Shown: positions 41,333 to 42,717 of the stretch, piece after piece | How the letters are laid out: every line of letters begins with the position of its first letter | How positions within the stretch are numbered: position 1 is the stretch's first letter | Source of the DNA: Bacteroidales bacterium | Lineage (GTDB): Bacteria; Bacteroidota; Bacteroidia; Bacteroidales; PXBB01 | Assembly: GCA_028698995.1 (NCBI GenBank) | Contig: JAQVVM010000041.1 | Location: forward strand, 1-42,717 | Length of the DNA stretch: 42,717 bases | Direction: 5' to 3' | Position numbers and translations under genes: made by a program | Notes under the pieces: model-generated | What the model was told of the DNA's origin: nothing | Databases searched by the model: none | The model's input: the letters and a program-made list of their open reading frames with translations, nothing else

Positions 41333-42406
41333 TCACGAATATTCTATGACATCTGCTTCACCAACCAGTACTCTGTAGCCATTAAGAGCCAAACCCTCCA
41401 TTTCACTTTCACCAGGATATACTCTTACTGGTGCAATAAACTTAACTTTTTTTGATATTTCATTAATAATATAATCACTGTAAGCCAACCCACCTGTAAT
41501 TAAAATACCGTCAACCTGTCCATCAAGGACAGTGCTCAGTGCCCCAATTTCTTTAGCTGTCTGGTATGCAATAGCTTTATAAATCAGTTCTGCATTTTTG
41601 TCACCGTTTAATACCCTTTTCTCAACTTCTTTTGCATCATTAGTTCCGAGATAGGCTTTAAGACCTCCATTAAGATGGATTTTTTCTAAAATTTCTTCCT
41701 TTGAATACTTTCCTGAAAAGCAAAGCTCAACAAGTTGTCCCACAGGCAAACCACCGGTTCTTGCAGGCGACATTGGGCCATCACCATGTAAACCGTTATT
41801 AACATCAATAATTTTCCCATCGCAATGAACACCTACAGATGTACCGGATCCTAAATGAGCAACAATTAATCGGGCTTCTTCATATGTTTTGCCCAAGGTT
41901 GCTGCAAAATGCTTAGCTACGGTACGCTGACTTAAAGTGTGCATGATGCTGATACGGGTAATTTCGGGCATACCGGATATCTTTGCGATTTCTGACATTT
42001 CGTCTGTACATGCAGGATCAACTGTTATGGCCCTCACATCATCACCAAGCATCTTAACCATATTATAAGCAATTAAACCACCCAAATTTGATTCATGGAC
42101 AGCCATCGGATGATGTAAATCAGCAAGCATTGCATCGTTAACGGCATAAATTCCTCCGGGTATTGGTTTTAATACCCCGCCACGGCACACAATAATACCA
42201 ATATTTTTTAATTCAATATGTGCCTTTTTCAATTCCTGTAAAACAGCTTCTTTTCTTAAATCTAGCTGACCTAAAACACTTCCGCATTCTTCAAGTTCTT
42301 TATCAGAATGCCTTATATTGATTAAAAAAATTTGCTCTCTCATAGAATGAGCAGATATTTTTGTTGTTTTGGAAACAGTTTTAAGACAAAGTATTATTTT
42401 CTTCAT
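41333..42406 (-). CDS. Butyrate-kinase paralogue with degenerate phosphate-binding loop
   Basis: This 357-residue protein aligns to the butyrate kinase at 35898-36971 end to end without gaps at the N-terminus. The phosphate-1 loop NPGSTSTK of that gene is KTVSKTTK here: Asn9, Pro10 and Gly11 have become Lys, Thr and Val. Other catalytic blocks are softened: AHMGGG is AHLGSG, and MSPERSGG is MSPARTGG. The VDPxCxDEM, GxLKPIxGG and GGLAYxxxI motifs remain. The fold is surely kept, but normal kinase chemistry is doubtful; it may bind acyl substrates, form a heteromer with the intact enzyme, or be a decaying duplicate. I start at ATG 42406; an upstream TTG at 42412 is possible. A TATTTTTG element lies at 42455-42462 on the minus strand. 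Confidence 0.88.
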   Translation of the reverse strand: MKKIILCLKTVSKTTKISAHSMREQIFLINIRHSDKELEECGSVLGQLDLRKEAVLQELKKAHIELKNIGIIVCRGGVLKPIPGGIYAVNDAMLADLHHPMAVHESNLGGLIAYNMVKMLGDDVRAITVDPACTDEMSEIAKISGMPEITRISIMHTLSQRTVAKHFAATLGKTYEEARLIVAHLGSGTSVGVHCDGKIIDVNNGLHGDGPMSPARTGGLPVGQLVELCFSGKYSKEEILEKIHLNGGLKAYLGTNDAKEVEKRVLNGDKNAELIYKAIAYQTAKEIGALSTVLDGQVDGILITGGLAYSDYIINEISKKVKFIAPVRVYPGESEMEGLALNGYRVLVGEADVIEYS

Positions 42407-42454
42407 TATCAAGAATTAATTATAGATTTAATGTAAATTGGATATTAATGAAAA

Positions 42455-42462
42455 CAAAAATA
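42455..42462 (-). promoter_or_regulatory. Possible -7 element of the kinase-paralogue operon
   Basis: The minus strand reads TATTTTTG, matching TAnnTTTG, about 49 bases before ATG 42406. The spacer from here to the 5S terminator is AT-rich with no other feature. Confidence 0.35.
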
Positions 42463-42590
42463 ATAAAAATTCAAAAGGAATACAGATTTTTTTATACTAA
42501 ATATTTTTTAACAATAGGGTATTAATACCTGCATATAATCAGGAAGCGTCCCTTTAGTTTATTAAAGTATAAGATTGCATATAAAAATGG

Positions 42591-42625
42591 ACAAAAAAAA
42601 AGAGGTTATCAAATGACAACCTCTT
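42591..42625 (-). terminator. Terminator of the rRNA operon
   Basis: On the minus strand AAGAGGTT pairs with AACCTCTT around a 10-base loop, followed by a run of eight T. It lies about 12 bases beyond the 5S rRNA 3' end, so it is the expected intrinsic terminator of the rRNA operon to the right. Confidence 0.85.
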
Positions 42626-42636
42626 AATAAGAATTT

Positions 42637-42717
42637 GGCGACGACATACTCTCCCACTAATGCAGTACCATCTGCGCTGAAGGGCTTAACTTCTCTGTTC
42701 GGTATGGGAAGAGGTGA
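42637..42717 (-). rRNA. 5S rRNA, 3' part (cut by the window edge)
   Basis: The minus strand shows typical 5S elements in order: CCCATACCGAACAGAGAAG, TTAAGCCCTTCAGCGC, GATGGTACTGC and GTGGGAGAGTATGTCGTCGCC. About the last two thirds of the gene are present; the 5' part and the rest of the rRNA operon are outside. Confidence 0.93.

Overview
The window is about 42.7 kb of AT-rich DNA that reads as a chromosomal segment of a Bacteroidota bacterium, probably an anaerobe. The signs are a TonB-dependent receptor with an N-terminal carboxypeptidase-regulatory-like domain followed by a DUF4249 lipoprotein, FISUMP and GIN/DUF2807 domains, several TAnnTTTG-type promoter matches, almost no Shine-Dalgarno sequences, and a butyrate/isobutyrate acyl-CoA gene cluster. 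No phage, plasmid, CRISPR or complete transposon is visible.

Layout. 1-5.8 kb: the 3' part of recA, a TPR lipoprotein, a DPP5-like S9 peptidase, an M23/LysM peptidase and, on the other strand, thymidylate kinase. 5.8-6.85 kb: a gene-free kilobase with two copies of a palindrome-rich repeat around a MITE-like inverted-repeat element. 6.85-9.6 kb: htpX-like and lemA genes, an unknown membrane protein, and a tRNA Ser-Pro-Arg cluster with its own promoter and terminator. 9.7-15.7 kb: a DUF6873-like protein, a radical SAM protein with its auxiliary Cys cluster at the N-terminus, a gamma-carbonic-anhydrase-like protein, and the DUF4249/TonB receptor pair. 15.9-17.3 kb: an intact tRNA-Pro(GGG) followed by tandem tRNA-derived repeats and two identical GIY-YIG nuclease genes whose last codons lie in a tRNA D-arm sequence. 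17.4-28.6 kb: small conserved proteins, a lone peptide-type ABC permease, tpiA, prmA, a 1509-residue secreted protein of unknown function, and a Cache-PAS NarL-type sensor kinase with its response regulator. 28.6-32 kb: a three-gene operon of a Ser/Thr kinase-FISUMP fusion, a GIN-domain lipoprotein and a TetR regulator. 32.3-42.4 kb: the acyl-CoA cluster. The window ends in a terminator and the 3' part of a 5S rRNA, so an rRNA operon lies just beyond the right edge and is transcribed leftward into the window.

How the genes work together. The acyl-CoA cluster encodes, on the minus strand, butyrate kinase, a crotonase, a 3-hydroxyacyl-CoA dehydrogenase and an SCP2-type thiolase; divergently, a fused B12-dependent acyl-CoA mutase of the IcmF type; and then a Cys-rich DUF6125-like protein and a second, active-site-degenerate butyrate-kinase paralogue. 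Together they would link isobutyryl-CoA, butyryl-CoA, crotonyl-CoA, 3-hydroxybutyryl-CoA, acetoacetyl-CoA and acetyl-CoA, with ATP made or used at the kinase step. The acyl-CoA dehydrogenase and phosphotransbutyrylase needed to close the route are not in the window.

The most unusual feature is the tRNA-Pro/GIY-YIG region. A 59-bp unit derived from the tRNA T-arm and acceptor 3' strand, with the T-loop replaced by a hairpin, is present seven times in three blocks. Each nuclease gene stops inside a tRNA D-arm copy. I read it as a small tRNA-targeting mobile or homing-like element that has been tandemly duplicated very recently. All calls come from reading the sequence; no database search was possible.
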